Notes under the pieces: generated by a model
Seen by the model: the letters and a program-made list of their open reading frames with translations, nothing else
The model's database searches: none
Told to the model about the DNA's origin: nothing
Origin: Rotaria macrura
Lineage: Eukaryota; Rotifera; Eurotatoria; Philodinida; Philodinidae
DNA: 64,000 nucleotides
Direction: 5' to 3'
Assembly: GCA_900239685.1 (NCBI GenBank)
Contig: OENT01000142.1
Coordinates: 62,001-126,000 of the forward strand
Shown here: positions 27,601-42,566 of the stretch, piece after piece
Layout: each line of letters opens with the position of its first letter
How positions within the stretch are numbered: the first letter of the stretch is position 1
Program-made: the position numbers and the translations under genes

Positions 27601-30600
27601 GATGATTACGGATAATTTATTGAACCGATCTTTGTCGGCTTATTAATGTATTTCAATTGTAAATCTTTAATTTAGTAGTTAGTAGTTTTGTTTACAAAGA
27701 AATCTGTTGTAGAAATCTATGATGCCTACATTTGATTCCTACGTACGCTTTTTAATACTTCAATACTTGCTGAAATTTAGACAGCGATGTTCTGATCTGT
27801 TTACATCCTTCTTTGCAAAAAGCAGTACTTTTACTCTAGAAGACGCGTCTTAACTTTATTCAGTTCAGTGGTGTATTTCCTTTGTAGAAAAATCAATCGT
27901 ACTCAAAAACTATCGATCATGTAATTGATCTCGTGTCCTGTTGACAGCATGAATTAAGTTCAAATACATATATGAAAATGATAAAAGCAAAGCGTTTAAA
28001 TACCAATAGGCTTTACGAGCTTTTGTAACAGTAGCAACACGCTCAACTTCTTTGAGTAATTCATTGGTTCGTTTTGATGCCGATTTGATAGCCTAATGAA
28101 AAGTTAAATAGAAAACTCACGAAAACGAATTTTCTTTTAAAAATATATCAACCAACTTTTTCACCAGCTTCCAATGTTCTCATTTGTTTTTGTGATGATT
28201 GCTTTTTATGTTCGAAATATCTTTAATAAGTCAACAACAGCAAGAAAGTAATACGAAACTTAGTCAAAAAGTCGACATACCGTTTTGCATTAGCATATGC
28301 TGTTAATGATAGATCAACGTCAATTTTAACAGGGACATTGGAACCTCTCCAATTATCATCATCATCATCATCACCTCCGAAAGGATTTCTATAATAAAAG
28401 AGATTAAATATAGTATTTACTATAATCTATGGATTACCTAAGAAGTAATGTCACATGATTAATATCAAACTTAATAGAATTTATAGCTCGTGCGGTTGGA
28501 TCGCCAGATTGCTTTGCTTCATCAACAAGTTCTTCGATTTCTGGCCAACTCATTTGATTTGCTACTGCTGTATTAATAGCAGTGATTGCTCGTGTAACCT
28601 ATTCAATATTGAAGACAAAAATATGAAACTATATGAATGCAAGAAGAAAAAATAAGAACTTACCAGATCAGCATTGATTTCTATTAAAAGAGCTTTGCGT
28701 GCATCTTCATTCTAAAAATAAAATCATCGAGTGCATACGTTTTTGTTTCTTCTCTATTGATGATTATAACTGCTACGCTGGATTTTGTTTTACTCATTGC
28801 ATTTGAATTCAGTCATCACAAAGATCGACAATATCAGTAAGCATAAGAAAATATATTGAAACGATGTGGAACAATCAAGAAATCTTCTGAGATAATGTAA
28901 AAAAATGGTAATTTTGGAATATCGACACTTATACTTCATCACATTCATTCAAATAAAATACTATTTTTCACAGACTTCACCATCCTGGGATTCACAAACT
29001 TTATTATATAACTGTATTTCACAAAATACTACACGAAATGTACTAAGATTCCATTTTATAGGAAGTTTGATATCATAATTCGAAAATATGATATTTTCCT
29101 ATGATTGTATTTAGACACAGAAAAACTTTCTAATGATGCCATATCATAATCTCTCATTTTGTTTTGTATATGAATCTTGTAAAATTAGTTCTAGTTGAAA
29201 ACTTTACTTTCAACATCGGCGAAATTAAACTCACCACTGAAAAAGATGAATATTCGAGCTAAACTTTATTGTTTATAGTTCTACTTTATTATATCTAACT
29301 TAATGTAAAACTGTAGAAAATTCAAGTATTCATGAAACAATATGAGATAAATAGAATTTTTTATCAACACTTGCATATTCCACAGACTCATGGCTTTTCA
29401 TGCGCAGTTAGATAGGTCCATGATGTGCAGTCCTCGACTAGATTATCCTCCAAATGAATTCTTCGTTGAAAGTAGATTTCGTTTTGAAAAACAAAGCTTC
29501 GACAAGCTTTGCATAGGTTTCTTCATATTTAAAGATAAACCCAAGCCGACAAATTAAATACTTTCGCTAATCGATCGTTATACTACAAAATGCTACTAGG
29601 TTACAGACGATGCTAATATCAAGTATAAAAAACGACCAGTATCAATCATACAGCCATTTTGATAACTATCATATTCGGCTATACACAAACTAGGCACAAT
29701 CGATAAGTTGATACGATGTGATGATGAGAATCTTTCATGCTAAACATGTTAACTTCGATTAAATTTCTACGTGATGAGATTCGTTCACTTGTTCGATTGA
29801 TTTGAAGCATGAAATGAAATAGAATGAATCAGTTCAAGTGATATTTTCGTACATCAAAGTTGAATTCGGATTGGTTCCAAACAATGTAGTTGTCTACATC
29901 GATTTGCATGGATTCATTATTAACTAACCTGAACAGCTTGTAATTCATCAAGACGTTTTTGATGATCCTTTTTGACATTTTCAAGTTTTTTCAGAGCCTC
30001 ACGTTCTTTCTGTACAATATGTCCTTCTAATCGTTGTGCTTCAAGTTTAGAGAAAAAATCATCAACGGCCTAATAAAAAGAATGAACGATAGATCATATT
30101 TGTTCACAATAAAAACGATAAACAAATGTACCCGATCGAATGTTGGCAACTCAAGATATGGTTTCGATTCCAATTGTTTAAATAAAAACGGATGAAATTC
30201 TTCATAACTGTAAAAAGCAAACTTGTTTCATATGCGTAAGAAAAACAAAAACATTTTATCAATACCTAAGAAGAGACGCTGAACCTTCTTGTCGATACGT
30301 AATATATCCCTGCAGAATTCGAAGGATGAATTGCGAAATAAATCTTCAATAAATCTATCTCACTTTACAATCACCAGTATCCGCTTGTTTTAAATAATCC
30401 ATTGCTTGAATCAATTGTTCATGCAATTTGTGAGCATCTATTATGAACGCAAGTAGGTAAGAATATATATATCTATACGATTAACAGGCTTTTTCATATT
30501 CGAACAGTCTTATTTTTTTCTATAAGGAAATCGAAATCGTAACCTTTCCTTATTAATGGAAATATTCGAATAGGGTAATCAATTGAAGTAGACATGCCTC

Positions 30601-32698
30601 CAAATTTTCATGAAATTTACCTAGAAGTTCAACTGAGCCAACACTACTACAAAAGTTAGTCTTACTACTTGATTTATAGTCCATCGATATTTACTAAAAA
30701 GAATGCATGAAAGATGCATCACACCGTTTAGTATCTCCCATTTTAACAGATATACAATAGCCACTGGAAAGAGATCGAATACTAAACGCTACGATACAAC
30801 AATATGTGACCAATAAAATTCGTGTCTTCAATCATCTCCGGTCTCACAATTATGTTAGGAAATCGTTTAGAAATCTTTCGGATATGTATATTTGTCAACA
30901 AAAAAACTAATACACCGTAAAATATAACGTTGAACTAGATTCCTTGATTGTTACAAGATCAATATCGACGATGGTTACTAATAGAAAGAAGGTTGCTTAC
31001 TATTTCGTTTAAGAAAATGTTTAAGGTAAACGTTGAACACTTTTACTTTGTTCATATAAACAGAGTGATCAATAGGAAGACTAAAAAAATATCGCTATTT
31101 ATTGCTCTTTTTTTGAGAAATATGAGTTTTAATATTGATAAATCTACAAAAGAATATTTTTTTTCTATCGAATGATTTGGTAAAACATGTAACAAAAACA
31201 TATGATGAAAAATATTCTCGCCTTCGTATAAATATGCGTATGCCGAACACTTCAAAATCTCCTTCGTAAATTTCACAAGAATGAGAGTCAACATAATTGG
31301 GAATTAAAACAATAATTAGAACGAAATTTCTAAGGCTTAGCGTACTTGCAATGATAGAGTAAATTATAATCTACAAAAGAAGATATCTGTGAGCTTTGCA
31401 TCACACTTATTCACTCGATTGCATCAGCTATACGTATGAAATCAAACGGAAATTTTACGAACTCGTGATAACCTCAGGGGTTAATAGAAAAGAAAGTATT
31501 AGATTCGATCTATTCTAGAGTAGATTTCGTCTGATCTGTTAATAGCTACTAATGGTCTACAGTAGGATATCCCTGTTCTATCAGAATGAAAATTCGATAT
31601 CGTTTTCTCATTTTGTGTAAGAAGTTCTTATCATTAGTGAAAATGTTCTCGTAAATTCAATTTAATAAATAGTAACGAACCTTGTTCAATATTGAATGTT
31701 TTTCCCAAAATACAATTTTCATTATTTAATCCCGCTTTCAGTAAACATTCATCGAGTACAGCTGTGCCAAAAGCTAAAATTAGAATTCTATGAAAATAAA
31801 GTGTTAAGAGAATAATAAAAAAAGATAAATCGTACGTAAGAGCGGATTTAGTAATTTCTTCACAGATTCATTCGGTTGAGCATTTTTTAATATTTCAACG
31901 AATCTATAAATGAAAACAAAACAGACTAGTGAAGCTAGGTTTTACTACTTGAAACAAACTTTTCAAGTGAAATAAGGTCTTCTGGTTGTTTGACGCTGTC
32001 GACAGGATATGTTTCATTAACAGCAAATCTTTCATCAGTTGTAGCATCTGTTCTTTTACGAATCAATGTTAGTATAAGATAATTAAAATCAGTCAAAATA
32101 ATGTTTCCCTGGCAAATTAAATTTACGAAAAAAAAACCAATTCAACTACAGAGTAAGAACACGAAATACTTTATCATAGAGTTCCACAATCAGATGATAA
32201 GCAGCTTCACCGCTACCGAATTGTAAGTCGATAATACGATCGATACCGAGTTGTTCAATAGATTCTAATCGACGAGATTTAAGGTGTTTTCGAAGCTAAA
32301 TTTATATTTTGAACATATTTCATTGAAAACACATGCTCTTGAATTTTACTTTCATGGCAAAACCAGATGGAATCAATCCTTTTGGCCAGTCGAATTCAGT
32401 TGTATGTATACGTATGCCGGATTCAATCAGTAGCACTCCTTTATCATCGGGTCTAGACATAAGCAGAACTATGAGTTTAAGAAAAAGTGTGAATATATTT
32501 TTACTTCGAGAATTTAATCAAATAAGTTTTATTATCAACATCATAGATATTAACTACACGGACTCCAACGAAACTAAATGTAAATCAATGATTTTAACTG
32601 AACAATTGATGCCAATTTACAGATTAATACCGTTTTCGAACTGCGGCAATACATGCTTTTAAATCAAGAGTCGTAAACCTAGTCTTTTTAGCCGGCAT
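24659..32698 (-). CDS. NEMF: NEMF / Rqc2 homologue, ribosome quality control factor
   Basis: Exons in transcript order: 32631-32698, 32505-32573, 32350-32452, 32170-32295, 31960-32108, 31836-31903, 31681-31773, 30364-30437, 30266-30309, 30132-30207, 29929-30069, 28664-28711, 28438-28598, 28281-28388, 28157-28220, 28004-28092, 27025-27362, 26911-26969, 26783-26857, 24875-25703, 24659-24813 (TAA). All phases agree and give 978 residues. In order: NFACT-N from residue 1 ([27 protein letters not shown] with the Asp99-Arg100 pair known to be needed for tRNA recruitment in Rqc2), a central coiled coil, NFACT-R near residues 495-640 ([35 protein letters not shown]), a charged linker with a Gln-Ala/Gln-Glu run and Lys/Gln tracts, and NFACT-C near 890-978 (VIGVCAPW). 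The family binds stalled 60S subunits with peptidyl-tRNA, stabilises Ltn1/Listerin and directs C-terminal tailing. The ATG lies at the family's usual start, before [12 protein letters not shown]. The 25704-26782 intron carries a fold-back element. Confidence 0.95.
26135..26505. mobile_element. Fold-back (MITE-like) element in a NEMF intron
   Basis: Two arms of about 175-180 bp, around 85-90% identical by eye as inverted copies, meet at a spacer of roughly 16 bases near 26320. The outer ends read CGTAGGAATGT and ACATCCCTAG, and TCGTT flanks both sides (26130-26134 and 26506-26510), a candidate 5 bp target duplication. No coding capacity is present. The structure fits a non-autonomous DNA transposon; the superfamily is not assigned. 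Confidence 0.7.
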
Positions 32699-35600
32699 TT
32701 TTACGATGGTTGAAATAATTTTGCAATTTAAGTGTGTTTCAACATAGATTGATATTTAGCCACCAGTCATAAAGAACAATAACTATTTGCTCAAGATATC
32801 ACCCAATAGTATTTTGATCACCTAGCGCCATCGTATATACTGAGCTAAAGTGTTATTTCAAGAAATTTCGATTTTCTATCAAGTATTCATACGTTAATAG
32901 AATGCGATCGTCATTTCCTACGATCATCGTGTAATATATACTGAAATACTTCCCAGTTGTACTATGCATCAATCTCAAATTGTCAAGATGTGTATATAAC
33001 AGTGAGAGATGATACTGACAAGAACTAAATTTTCAATTTCAACAAATAATGACGGTACATGAATAATCCAAGCAGTGATGGATTTGGGGGCGGGGAGAGA
33101 AAGGGCGTGTGATGGAGTAATCGCAACCTTCCCAAGAAAAACCGAACAAAAACAAGCTCATACTACCTCCAATGCATCTCAAACTGTGTACTTTGCTTAT
33201 GATCGCACCTAACCCCCTCCAACATCCTGGATCCAACATTGTATTCAAAAGAACTGTTACAATGTGGTAGCTTTAATTTATTGCTTGATAAAGTATCTCC
33301 TGGTGAACTATCGCTAACTTTTATGAGCTTTGGACCAAAATTTTTCAGATTCGAGTCATCTAAATCATTTTTATTGATTCTAGAAAATCTATAGCTGACT
33401 ATTTGGTACAAAACAGACTATTTTTTTAGATAACCACCCATGACATCTGATATGCAGCTCTTAGAAATTTTATTATTGAATGTTTGTATTCTAACGAAGA
33501 AAGATTCATAATCATGATTTAGCGAGTCATTCATCGTTTATTAACATAAGTAGGTGCACAAAAGCATGAATTCAATGTCTTTTCTCCGTAATTCATGTCT
33601 CGACAGCATCTAATTGCTTCATATGTAGCTTCTGTTTTTTGCATACATTTTGTTTAAAGTAATGTTCAAATGACTTCACGGATGAAAATTCACTTGTGGA
33701 TGGAAAACATAAGAACACGTTAATCGTCACCCACTTTTCGAATCCTTATAGATACGTCTTGAATAATTTTTCAATATTATTCACAGATCTCACGAAGCCG
33801 ATGAACATGCATCGGAAAGTTAGTCTATCGCACTTCACCTCATACTACAATGAGAGATCAGACTAGGTAAAGAACTTGACTTTGAATTTTTAGTCGCCTA
33901 GATCGTCATTTCTACAGATCACTCCATGTCTCATCGGACTACAATGTTGATGACTAAATTCTCGAGACGAGAAGCGGGGCGCCACGGTCTTCTGAATAAC
34001 TAAAATCCGATTTTCTTTAGAAATCCCATTTAGAATCCGATGATGATTGAGTCGTGAGTGATAGAGAGCACTGTTTTCGACGATTATTTAACTATAGAAT
34101 ACATTTAAGATTCCAACATACTCAATAGGCATAGAGCAAAGTACGCACACAAGAACGTACGCAAGGTCATATGGAGAAGAATGCACAGAAACGGTAACAT
34201 ATGTGGACGTAGAGGAAGGCAAATTTCATTATTAAAATATAGATTGATTTATTGGTGACCTATGCATTTGATTTTTCTTACAAACAGATTGTTAATTTTT
34301 GTCTAAGCATGTCTTCTCAATAAAAGAATGGTACAGCAGATGACATGATTTCAAATATTGGATGTCTTTACAATTAGACCGAGTTTTATTTTGAAGGGTT
34401 TTAAGAGTGAATAATTCAAGTAGCGTCAAAGTGCATATGCCTAGAACAAAGTCAGCCTTTGAAAAACGAAGCGATCAAAGGCTTATGCCGTTTTCAAAAA
34501 GGAAGTACTGTGACTAATTTTCTTCTTAGCACGAATGAAAATTAGATTGAGACTGGTAATATTAAATAGTTTGAAAAAAAGAATTTCGATTAACATAACA
34601 TGGAAAAAAATTAGTTTCTCTCAAGCTGACGCAAAGCTTTAGGCAACAACAAGTAAGTATGCCAAGTCGATTCATAATGTTCACTTTTAGTATCAAATTT
34701 TATAACTCTATAATCCATATAGATACGTAGCAATATCAATGCTTAGATTGTTGTAAGATGTTAATCAAATAACTTAGAATTATTTCAAAGCTAAAACCCA
34801 ACATCATTACTATTTATGATGGCTCATAAATTTTGTCTTATTCTAATTTGAATTGCTAGAACATGGGCCGGTTAATATTGAAATCAGCTAGAAAACATTT
34901 TTAATTTTTCAATTTCAATGTATTCGAATGTTTAATATTTGTAGCATTTTACTTAAAAGAACTGGCACCAAACAGCAGTTAGCTTACGCTGTAAAATTTT
35001 CTTCCCCCGAGAAATCTAACAAATTAACTTTGTACGCACAGTTATTTTAACCTCATCCTGTTCCCTTGTTGTTTGTCTTTTGAATATTGAAAAGCGTTAG
35101 TCATTATCTGCTTTCAAACAGAATTTATTTGTTAAAAAATAAAATTTACTTTATGCCATCAAATCAAAAGAGCTATCCTCCTTGAATATATGTTTGTTAT
35201 TGAAGTCAGCGCCTGATTCATTGATGACAACTTAGTTTCATTTTCATCGATTCCAGTATCGATGTAAAACTAAATTTAGGAATCGAGAATAATTCGAGGA
35301 AACAACAGCATATTACAATAAAATGAAGTCTCACGATGAGAAGCAAATAGACGAGTGAAAAATATGCATCTATCCAAACATTGTATCGTACAGAAAGCAT
35401 TTTTCTTTACAAAAAAAACAAGTATTTAGCAACGAAAAGCTTTAATACTATAATTTATCACATACGATACGAGCGACACTATACCTAGAACAAAAAGAAA
35501 ATAGTTTGATTTAGAGGCAGTTATTTTTTCAAGACAAAAAAAGTACGTTATGACGTTATCGATAACTATAAAAGAGTAGGTATTTATCTATTATGGCATG

Positions 35601-35770
35601 ATTTAACAGTATTTGGTATGAAGGACACGTATTGAATATGTACTTTTATCATATTCTATCTGTTTTATTTTAATATTTGCAAAGGCTCTATTGTACTTTG
35701 CACTTACATTCTTGCTTCTACTTTAGATTTCTGTTTCGACGAACGCCTTCGAGCTCAAGAAAATCGAACC
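32699..35770. other. Intergenic region between NEMF and adenosylhomocysteinase (divergent)
   Basis: This holds the promoters of two divergent genes. A patch near 33060-33230 is richer in G and C than its surroundings, and minus-strand frames at 33163-33411 and 33039-33248 overlap it. They look like a fragment of something (for example PGDTLSSNKLKLPHCNS) but I cannot place them. The rest shows no gene. An untranslated first exon of adenosylhomocysteinase may lie upstream of 35728. Confidence 0.5.
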
Positions 35771-37595
<1,825 letters not shown>

Positions 37596-40500
37596 ATCAT
37601 CGAAAATAAAACTGAATCTTTCACTAAAGCTTTTCTTTTATTTAGTCCAATAATGTTATTGTGATCATGTTTGTATCACATCAAGAGAAAAAAAGACAAA
37701 TAATTATTAAAATAAAATCTATTAGAATATAAACAAATGATGTATTTTTTTTTGATTGTATCAGTTAAAAACAAAGAACTATCTGAATGATTTTATTGAG
37801 CAATGCTTCAAATATGTATTTACGTCGTACCATGATTCTAGTGAACGAAAAAATTAACGATGAGATTGAGGAAGCTTTTGTATAGCTTGTTCACTATCAA
37901 AATTCTGCTAGTCATTCACTTGTAGATTTATTACTTCGTTTTTTGTTTCATTCCATAATTCAATAATATTAATCTTTTCAAAAGAAATGTGTTTTATTTT
38001 ATTGTAAAGATGCTATTGCAGCTAACAGTAATGATTTTCTAGGTCGTTTAATTGCAAATATACCCTAACTACGAAAAAAATTATCGTTCATTCAAACTTT
38101 CTATTGGTATGCTTGACAATGTGAATTATGAATTATGACTTGTGGAAGATCTAAACTCTTCCTCTCCGAAATTAGAAAGAAAGGTTCGTACTTGCTGGAA
38201 CTGTCCACTATTGCCATACGCGCACACAGATGTACTTTTGATTACAACATAATATAAATGCATGGCGAATATTGAAATTACAAGATAAAACTGTGATCAT
38301 TTCAAGAAGAATGTCCTTTTCTTTTTATTGAAAAACATATACGTACTTGTATTGCTTTTACTCATGAACTATTACTAACATCATCACATAGAGAGTAGCA
38401 TGCATTCGAATAGATTAAATTGCTGACGAAGATAACCACTATCGATATACGCTGCTCTTCAAAATGAGAAAATAAACATATGCTTCTTGTTGAAAAGGGT
38501 TTTTTCTTTTCGTTGTGAATTTGATAACTTTGCATGATTCGAATCTAGAAAAAAAGTATTATGCAAGAAATAACAAAAAGTCATTTCTACTGTGCGATTC
38601 GAATTTGATTTCGAGTTGGGCCCATACGATAGATCCTTATGAGATATTAAATACATCCAATAGCGTGAAAAAGTTCACGTTAGAGTCGTGATGCTTTTTA
38701 CAGCAAAACTTGAGTTTCTAGTACAATAAAGGCTTGAGAGTCTGACCCATGCTATCTTTTTATCTCACAATGTTCTCTTCGTGTAGACCTATGTAAGGCT
38801 CGAATGCTTTCAAAACATACACTACATTCATAAAATGAATAGTTCATTCACAGAAAATGAATCATTTTTATGAAATGTAATGCCTGAACGAGAAACTGTT
38901 TTTTCTTTACGAGATAAATTCGAACTCGGACGTAAAAGCATTTATACTAACAACAGAATTGAGAATGTCAGTCGGTTTTTTTTTCATCGATTTCTACAGC
39001 CACTTCACACTTGTGTGCTACGAATATACATTTGTGTTTTAGTCGAATTCATTATTTTATTTCATCTGGTAAAAAAAGAAATAATCTTTTAATCATAATT
39101 TTTTCGACCATGTATTCATCATTTCTTTAAATGCTTTTCAGCCATATGATTTTAACTTCTGTTTCTAATGCTCGTTGATGTCATTTAAAAATTCGATATT
39201 GTGGAGAAAAAATCAATTAATAGTTCGGTATTGAAGACGTATGTGCCCTCTTTTGTTTTCAGCCCGAACGTTTGTCTCATATCTAAAGCGATAATAGAAA
39301 TGTATTTCTAGCAAACAAATCGCCTTCGATTTCGAGATTGTGACATCATTCAATAATCGAGATAGAATAATAAAACAAGTGAGTCGTATATTCATATTTT
39401 ACATTTGATTAATTAAATCATTTTTTTATTTTCCTTTAGTTAAGCAGCTTTTCGTCTTGACAAAATCATAATCACGCATGAATGCAGTGAAAAATTAATT
39501 TCAGAGTTTATTGTAAATCTTCTCTTTAGGAATTCGATTAACATGGTTGTTTACACTTCACTATGAATGCGTCTATTCAGTACTTATTTCATATTCCGAG
39601 TTTTAGCACGTATTCAAACAGAATTACAAATTTCAATCATAAGACTAAAACAGATAATAAATTATTTCACTGTAATCCGTCATTTAGCTTTAGTATACTT
39701 CGCATGTTAAAGAATAGGTTGTAAGGAAAATCTTTACTTTTAATGATTCTTGTTTAATAGAGGTAAAAGAATTTCTCTTAATGAAATCTTCTTAGGAAAG
39801 AAAAAGAACAAATACCTTTTGTCACAGCTAACACTATTATCTCTGATGATAAACAATAGACATACAATGCAAATAAAATAATAACGCATTTCCGGTTCAA
39901 TTGTCAGCGACATACACTTTCTTATTTATCTATTTCCGATTGTTAATAAAAATTTCAATAGAAGTATGACAAACAATCATCTACCATTACTAATCAACGT
40001 TCTCATCTTTCATATTTTTTCTTTATTTTACATGTCGAGCAAATGATAACATATAGTGACTGCAAATAATACTTTTGTTTGATTCATATTACGAATCAAT
40101 AAGACTAATGCGAGATTATTCTAGTTTACACATCGATGAACAACAGAAAAGACAGTCAGTTTTCATATAATGAGTGAGGGTGGGATGGGATGAAGTTAGA
40201 GATGATAGTAAAATTTTCAGGAAACTCTTCTTCAAGTAACAAGTGAGATACACATGGTAAAATTTAATTCTATGTAATGTGATAGAGTATTTCAATTATT
40301 TTCAGCTCTTCATGATACATGATGATGGATGAAGAGCTGATTACAATGAGTTCAAAGTTGACGATCAAATTCGAAAGCTCGTATTTATTCAATCAGTAGA
40401 GATCGCCCTTTAATCTCACGGGAAACTGTTCGAAAAATTAGGAAAGTCGTAAAGCGCATGAGTTGTAACATCGACGGATTTTATCTCGAGCAATCGACAA

Positions 40501-41695
40501 ACTAGATCTTTGTTTATTCAGTCTAGAAAACACTAATGAGAATAATGATTATTCTACAATAATAAAGTATTCATTAGAACAAGAAAAAAGAAATCTTCTG
40601 TCATAAGCTTATTATTATATGACATCAACGGATCGAATAAGTACTATGAAAAGAAACGCCATCGAAAAAAAATGCGATGAATTTTGAATGCGTAGACAGA
40701 TGAAAAAAATTGTTGTTTAACTAACAGTAAAATTAATCGAACTAATTTGTAATCTCAATTATCCATCCATCAAAAACAAACTAGTTAAATGTTTAAACAA
40801 ACAAATAGTAAAGTGCAATTAAATGGGCAAGACAAAAAGATGAAAATAACGAGTAAGAATATGAATAAGAACGATGAAATGAATAGCGTGAAATGTTTAG
40901 ATGATCGATTTTTTTCTTTGCTTCAATGTTCAATTAAAAATCGAATAGTATCAATTTGGTAATAAATACTTCAAAATTCTTTCTGTCTATCCCTAAGGTG
41001 ATGGTTGATATTTTCTTCTTACGTAATAGGCGAGAAATAAACACGATGATTTCAAATTATCGTCAATATTATGCTAGAGTCATGAGATTCTTCAATTTGA
41101 AATATTTGTATTTCTCTAAGCAATTATATCGATACTAATCTGAATGTACATAATTTAAAGATCTTCGTATGAAGTAAATTATGTATTTTGCTAATTAACA
41201 CATGGTTTCACATTACACCTTCGTGTCTCTGATTTTAATGTTAAAAATACACGAGAAAAACTCCGTCATGTTCATGTCTCATTAAATCTTTAGAAGAAAA
41301 TAACTGTTTCAATAGAATAGTTCATGAGAAATAAAACATAAAGTGGATTACGTGAACGTGCGTGGTGCATGGAAAATAAACAAATTACTACTAGTTACCA
41401 ATATGAAGTACATGCTTCATGTTAAAATATATTTTTTATTAATAACGTCTCTACAAAGCGTTGTAGACACAAGATTATTTTCTATTGTTGCCTTTCTCAG
41501 ACGCTTGTGAAAAGCAGAAAAACTTGCTATGTGTGAAATGATTCTTTACTGAATTCTGATTGATCGCTTTCTTTGTAAGACAAAAACAAAATGGCATTAA
41601 TGCAAAATGTACGTGCAACGTTGAAAGGTCTATGACAACAAAACATGAAAAGAATTCTATGCACTCGAATAATTTGCAACCGATTTTTAGCTTGA
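37596..41695. other. Intergenic region, no gene seen
   Basis: About 4.1 kb of AT-rich sequence. It probably begins with the 3' untranslated region of adenosylhomocysteinase (candidate poly-A signals near 37605 and 37711). Short open frames, such as those around 38880-39092 and 41527-41709, show no family features. Confidence 0.6.
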
Positions 41696-42538
41696 ATGCC
41701 TACACGCACTAGTCACAAAGATACTCTTGTTCCTCAATCCCTCTCTAAAAAATCGACTAACTCTCCTGTTCAAGTAAATGAATAGAATTCAACTGTCTTG
41801 CCAAAATCTATTCCTCCACCATCGATACCATCAACAAATCAATCGATAGATACTCGTGTCCAAAATACAGACATTGTTCCAAATGCGCGTATTGTTATAG
41901 TTCGTGGACTGAGTCATACGAATACTGAGAAATTAGAAGCAAATGAATCCGAAAAATCAAATGTAGTCCCGCTTAAGCCAGCTTTAACTGATGGAGTAAG
42001 TATTTTAATTATAAGCTAATCTACTAAGCACATGCAATACGAAACAACATCACACTAGCGTACATCTATTTATTTTATACGATGTCCAATACTCCAAGCA
42101 GAACCAGCAAGAATAACAAAGCTATATCAACGATCAGACCATAATCTATCAACAATAGCTACTACTATTGATTCTACGAACAACAATCAGACGGCAAAAA
42201 AACCTAAGACTACAATAGAAAATAATATTTATTCACCGAGTGAAGATTATTTATATATCTCAGATCGAAAAACGTTTGAAAGTCCTCAACAAGACTCAAA
42301 TGTCAATCAAGATAGTCAAATTTTTACTGTTCCTTCTCCCGAAGATTTAAAATATCATTCATCTTCGCCATTACCATCTTGTATGTATCAACAAGTTGTA
42401 AATCGATCATTAAAACATTTAGTTAGTTTAGATTATGAAACCTGATCGATTTCAAGACATGCTTCTCGTAGTCGAAGCCGTGTGTCTCCATCACCGATCA
42501 CTGAAGAAGAACTTCAAGGCTATTATAGATTATTATAA
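41696..42538 (+). pseudogene. 5' half of an unrecognised membrane-protein gene, interrupted by in-frame stops
   Basis: From ATG 41696 a Ser/Thr/Pro-rich frame runs for 29 codons, meets TAG at 41783, then continues coding-like in the same frame to a good phase 0 donor at 41995/41996 (GGA/GTAAGT). A second block opens at about 42122 and reads through 107 codons to TGA at 42443. It then continues in the same frame (residues SRHASRSRSR, then a TEEELQG segment) to TAA at 42536. The next solid exon at 42567 needs a phase 1 donor, but none with GT was found; GGCTAT near 42516 is where a mutated or GC-type donor would sit. Alternatives are a recent pseudogene, read-through, assembly error, or a stop-skipping splice form I did not find. 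The 3' half is listed separately. Confidence 0.45.
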
Positions 42539-42566
42539 CTCAAATATTCATAATGATCTAATATAG

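Noticed and set aside
42443..42445. TGA read as selenocysteine
   Set aside because: The context is not a redox motif, a second different stop (TAG) occurs upstream and no SECIS-like structure was noticed.
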